Assembly: GCA_949299935.1 (NCBI GenBank)
Contig: CASGCE010000032.1
Coordinates: forward strand, 1-64,000
Length of the DNA stretch: 64,000 bases
DNA from: an uncultured bacterium
Lineage (GTDB): Bacteria; Cyanobacteriota; Vampirovibrionia; Gastranaerophilales; Gastranaerophilaceae
Direction: 5' to 3'
The notes below the pieces were generated by a model. It searched no databases and was not told the DNA's origin. It was given only the letters and a program-made list of their open reading frames with translations. The position numbers and the translations under genes were made by a program. Shown here piece by piece: positions 61,070 through 64,000 of the stretch (positions within the stretch are counted from its first letter, which is position 1; every line of letters begins with the position of its first letter).

Positions 61070-62167
61070 ATGATATATATATATCAAAATACAGACTGGC
61101 ACAGCTTTAGATGGTGCGGAGAAAAAATTCAGAATTTATTGTTAGAAATCAAAAAATCACAAGGGTATTTACTTGGTAAAATGGATTCTCTAGGTTTTGA
61201 TGTCAAGAACAACGCTCTATTACAGGTTTTGACAGAAAATATTATTAAATCATCTGAAATTGAAGGACAAATTTTAGATAAACATTTGGTTCGCTCATCT
61301 ATTGCAAGACGACTCGGTATAGACATTGGCGGCGAAACACCTGTTTCAAGAGATATTGAGGGCGTTGTCGAAATGATGCTTGATGCAACTCAAAATTATT
61401 CATCCAATATGACAAAAGAAAGACTTATAGGCTGGCACGCTGCACTTTTCCCGACAGGTTTCAGCGGAATGTACAAAATCAATGTAGGAAATTACAGGAA
61501 TGATGAACTTGGACCAATGCAGGTTATTTCAGGTTATGCGGGAAAAGAAAAAATCCATTACGAAGCTCCATCTGCTTTAATTTTAGAAAAAGAAATGAAT
61601 GAATTCTTAAATTATATAAATACAGACAATGAATATGATTCTTTGATAAAAGCTGGCATTGTGCATCTCTGGTTTGTAATTTTGCACCCGTTTGATGACG
61701 GTAATGGGAGAATTGCAAGAGCCTTAACGGATATGATTCTTGCAAGAAGTGATGACAGCAAATTTAGATTTTATTCTATGTCTTCGCAAATCCAGAAAAA
61801 CAGAAAAAGTTATTACGAAGTTTTGGAAAGAACGCAAAAAGGCTCGATGGATATAACAAATTGGCTATTATGGTTTTTGGAAAACTTATTAATTGCAATT
61901 CAATCAAGCGGTGAAATTACGGATAAGGTTTTACTAAAAGCGGAATTCTGGCAGAAAAATTCAAATGTAGTTTTTAACGAAAGACAAATCAAAATTTTAA
62001 ACAGGTTTATGGATAATTTTGAAGGCAATCTTACTACAACAAAGTGGGCAAAGATGTGTAATTGCTCGCAAGATACCGCGAATTTAGATATTAACGACTT
62101 AATAGATAAGAAAATACTAAAGAAAACAGGCAAAGGGCGGGCTACACATTATCTTTTGCATAAATAA
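61070..62167 (+). CDS. Fic family protein with DUF4172 N-terminal domain
   Basis: The start at 61070 (GGAG before it) gives 365 residues. The N-terminus (MIYIYQNTDWHSFRW) matches DUF4172. The inhibitory motif SSEIEG lies at 61-66, and the active site HPFDDGNGRIAR begins at His206. A winged-HTH-like C-terminus follows. Fic proteins transfer AMP or other nucleotides to target proteins, and an N-terminal SxxxEG helix marks the self-inhibited class II. It ends 1 nt before the convergent AAA+ gene. Confidence 0.92.
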   Translation: MIYIYQNTDWHSFRWCGEKIQNLLLEIKKSQGYLLGKMDSLGFDVKNNALLQVLTENIIKSSEIEGQILDKHLVRSSIARRLGIDIGGETPVSRDIEGVVEMMLDATQNYSSNMTKERLIGWHAALFPTGFSGMYKINVGNYRNDELGPMQVISGYAGKEKIHYEAPSALILEKEMNEFLNYINTDNEYDSLIKAGIVHLWFVILHPFDDGNGRIARALTDMILARSDDSKFRFYSMSSQIQKNRKSYYEVLERTQKGSMDITNWLLWFLENLLIAIQSSGEITDKVLLKAEFWQKNSNVVFNERQIKILNRFMDNFEGNLTTTKWAKMCNCSQDTANLDINDLIDKKILKKTGKGRATHYLLHK

Positions 62168-63961
62168 TTAAAACCCCACAACCTTCTGCAATTCTTTGGA
62201 CTTTTTGACCTTAACTTCACCTTCAAGCATCTTGGAAAGTTCGCCTAAATCAGTTATACATAAGAAATCAGCTTTCTTTTTTACAGTCGCAAAATCTCCG
62301 GCAGTCAAGCCTTTTATACTTACATCCGTATTTTTAATCCCGAAAAAGTGGTCAAATGCTGTGTTTACCTGCTCTTTTGTCATAAAATCAAATTTAATTT
62401 TGAACGTAAACCGCCTCAAACTTGCTTCGTCAAGCGTATCAAGCAAATTCGTAGTGCAAACAAACGGATATTCGTGAGATTCCATCCACGTAAGCATTTC
62501 GTTTACCTGTGAGATTTCCCAGTTCCTTACGGCATTACTTCGGTTTTGCAAAAATGAATCAGCCTCGTCAAAAATCAACATCGCTTTTTTAGATTTCGCT
62601 TCTGCAAATGCATCGGCAATATTTTGTTCTGTCTCGCCAACATATTTGGACATTAAATCGCTCGCACGCTTCAGTATAACTTCAATCCCGAGCTCTTTTG
62701 CCAAATACCTTGCATACAAACTTTTGCCAGTTCCGGGTTCTCCGTAAAGGCAAAGCGAAAAGTTCAATTTTCCGCAAGATTTTATTTTTGTGGTCAAATC
62801 CTTTATATCCAAATCTGTATTTACCAAATTGTCATTATATTCTTTCATTTCAAACTCTTTCTTCTTTTTGACATTTTTCTTTTTTGTCACAACTTTGGCA
62901 ACATTTTCAACAAAAATTTCAAAATCATCCTGATTACCGTTAATTAATTTGGCGGTTTGAACGGCATTTGTAATCAATGAAGGCGGGATTTCGTAATTTT
63001 TGTTTAATTCCACAAGTTTTTTGTTATCTATTTTGAATTTATTTTTCTGCATAACGCGTTTCCAAATATTCAGCCGGATGTCATCGGTTAATTTTTCAAA
63101 TTCTATTGTATAAGTCATTCTACGCAAAAATGCCGGATCAACATCATAAATATTATTTGTAGTCCAAAAAATCGGAATAGGTGTTTCTTCAATCAAAGTG
63201 TTCAAGTAAGCCTTTGATGCACTTCCAAATTCTGTAAAACCTCTGTTCATAACATCTTCGGCTTCATCAAAAAGCAGGCAGGAGTTCAAAGATTTTGAAA
63301 GAATTGTTTGTTTTGAGGATAAATCGCTCAAGCGGTCTTTTCGGGAAGCTTCTTTGTCCATAAATTCTACGGCAACTGAATACATATCGCATTTTGCTTT
63401 GTTTGCGATAAGTTTTGCAAACTGAGTTTTACCTGTTCCGACAGAACCATAAAGTAAAATATTTATCCCTTTAGCGTGGTTTTTAATTGCTGAAGTCAAG
63501 ATATTTAAAGCAATATTCCGCTCTTTTGTCAAATGCTCAAAATCTTTCCAATTAAGTTCGGATTTTTGGTTTTTGCCAAGCAGAAAATTTTTTATTTGAG
63601 TTTCGTTTTTAAGTTTGGGGTTCCAAAATGTTTCAAGAATTCTACTATTCAAAACGAATTCACTATCACTATATTTTTGCTTTATAAGCACACCCTTTTT
63701 AAATAATTCTTTCTTTATTTGTTTTATTTCCCAAATTTTTAATTCCAAAATTTGAATTCCAAAGATTGTGAACTTTTCTTCTTTATAATTAATGTTAAAA
63801 AAAGCAGAAATGTTACCAATGTATGAGTTTATATTTTTTAGTATATAGTAAACTAAAAACTCATATTCAAATTTATTTAATCCGTATAAATTTGATATAA
63901 AATTAATTTTACTTTCGATTGGAGATTTTTTGTGTTTTAGAGCATTTATTTTTGTAATCAA
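62168..63961 (-). CDS. Double AAA+ ATPase, 5' end beyond the window
   Basis: At least 597 residues are visible. The N-terminal 140 are an HTH-like or helical domain. Two AAA+ modules follow: Walker A GSVGTGKT at 172-179 with FDEAED Walker B at 231-236, and GEPGTGKS at 407-414 with IFDEADSF at 463-470. The DPAFLRRM segment carries arginine-finger residues. The layout is Cdc48/Vps4-like, so it probably remodels proteins. TTG near the right edge is a possible start, but the frame is open to the window end and reads as protein, so the gene is probably partial. Confidence 0.85.
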   Translation of the reverse strand: MITKINALKHKKSPIESKINFISNLYGLNKFEYEFLVYYILKNINSYIGNISAFFNINYKEEKFTIFGIQILELKIWEIKQIKKELFKKGVLIKQKYSDSEFVLNSRILETFWNPKLKNETQIKNFLLGKNQKSELNWKDFEHLTKERNIALNILTSAIKNHAKGINILLYGSVGTGKTQFAKLIANKAKCDMYSVAVEFMDKEASRKDRLSDLSSKQTILSKSLNSCLLFDEAEDVMNRGFTEFGSASKAYLNTLIEETPIPIFWTTNNIYDVDPAFLRRMTYTIEFEKLTDDIRLNIWKRVMQKNKFKIDNKKLVELNKNYEIPPSLITNAVQTAKLINGNQDDFEIFVENVAKVVTKKKNVKKKKEFEMKEYNDNLVNTDLDIKDLTTKIKSCGKLNFSLCLYGEPGTGKSLYARYLAKELGIEVILKRASDLMSKYVGETEQNIADAFAEAKSKKAMLIFDEADSFLQNRSNAVRNWEISQVNEMLTWMESHEYPFVCTTNLLDTLDEASLRRFTFKIKFDFMTKEQVNTAFDHFFGIKNTDVSIKGLTAGDFATVKKKADFLCITDLGELSKMLEGEVKVKKSKELQKVVGF

Positions 63962-64000
63962 AACTTGTTTTAATTTATTTTTAAATATACATTCTTTTTT

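Noticed and set aside
44811-62167. Direct repeat of the tRNA-Ser 3' end as island attachment site
   Set aside because: I looked for GGTTCAAATCCCTCTTGCTC-like sequence further right and found none inside the window.

Overview
The window is AT-rich bacterial chromosome, probably from a gut Gastranaerophilales (Melainabacteria/Vampirovibrionia, the non-photosynthetic sister group of Cyanobacteria). This is inference from three things: type IV prepilin-like proteins with an FTLAEVLITL core, several large lineage-restricted proteins with no familiar domain, and anaerobic markers (HydE, EtfAB, an NfnA-like flavoprotein). No 16S gene is present to confirm it.

1-44.7 kb is mostly core chromosome. 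Housekeeping genes are radA, gap, purA, pnp, tsaB/tsaE, a YebC-family gene, groES-groEL, cysK, hydE, trmFO and thiG. Larger units are a minus-strand run from a PfkB kinase through an NfnA-like flavoprotein, a Cys-rich small protein, etfB, etfA and purA to an M16 peptidase; a peptide ABC transporter operon ending in mgtC; and an anti-sigma/ECF sigma/Spy-like operon with an ECF-type promoter of its own. Lineage-specific proteins are scattered between them, and six share a short N-terminal motif built around F-(G/T/S).

Three prepilin-like genes carry a run of 8 or 9 G/C pairs in the 5' region. In two of them (5845-6659 and 31950-31178, minus) a complete promoter, ribosome binding site and ATG precede the run, and one extra base would join that ATG to the pilin frame. 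They look like phase-variable prepilins read here in the OFF state.

A tRNA-Ser(GCT) at 44742-44831 marks the start of an accessory island reaching at least 62 kb. Its left half is a co-oriented minus-strand block: a truncated FtsZ/tubulin-like GTPase, a DUF2924 protein, a WG-repeat protein, a large serine recombinase, small proteins, a second WG-repeat protein and a second truncated FtsZ-like GTPase, followed by a decayed copy of part of the same cassette. The middle carries a ParB-methyltransferase fusion, a DUF5681 protein and a terminase large subunit, but no portal, capsid or tail genes. The right half has a WYL regulator, RtcB RNA ligase and small HTH protein unit with a duplicated promoter block, an XRE regulator, two DUF1643 paralogues with duplicated leaders, a Fic protein and a double AAA+ ATPase cut by the window edge. 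The island resembles a phage satellite or integrative element more than a complete prophage.

The strongest leads are the homopolymer-gated prepilins, the FtsZ-GTPase/WG-repeat pairs around the recombinase, the WYL-RtcB promoter block, the shared N-terminal tag, and promoters whose -10 box sits exactly 6 nt before the start codon.
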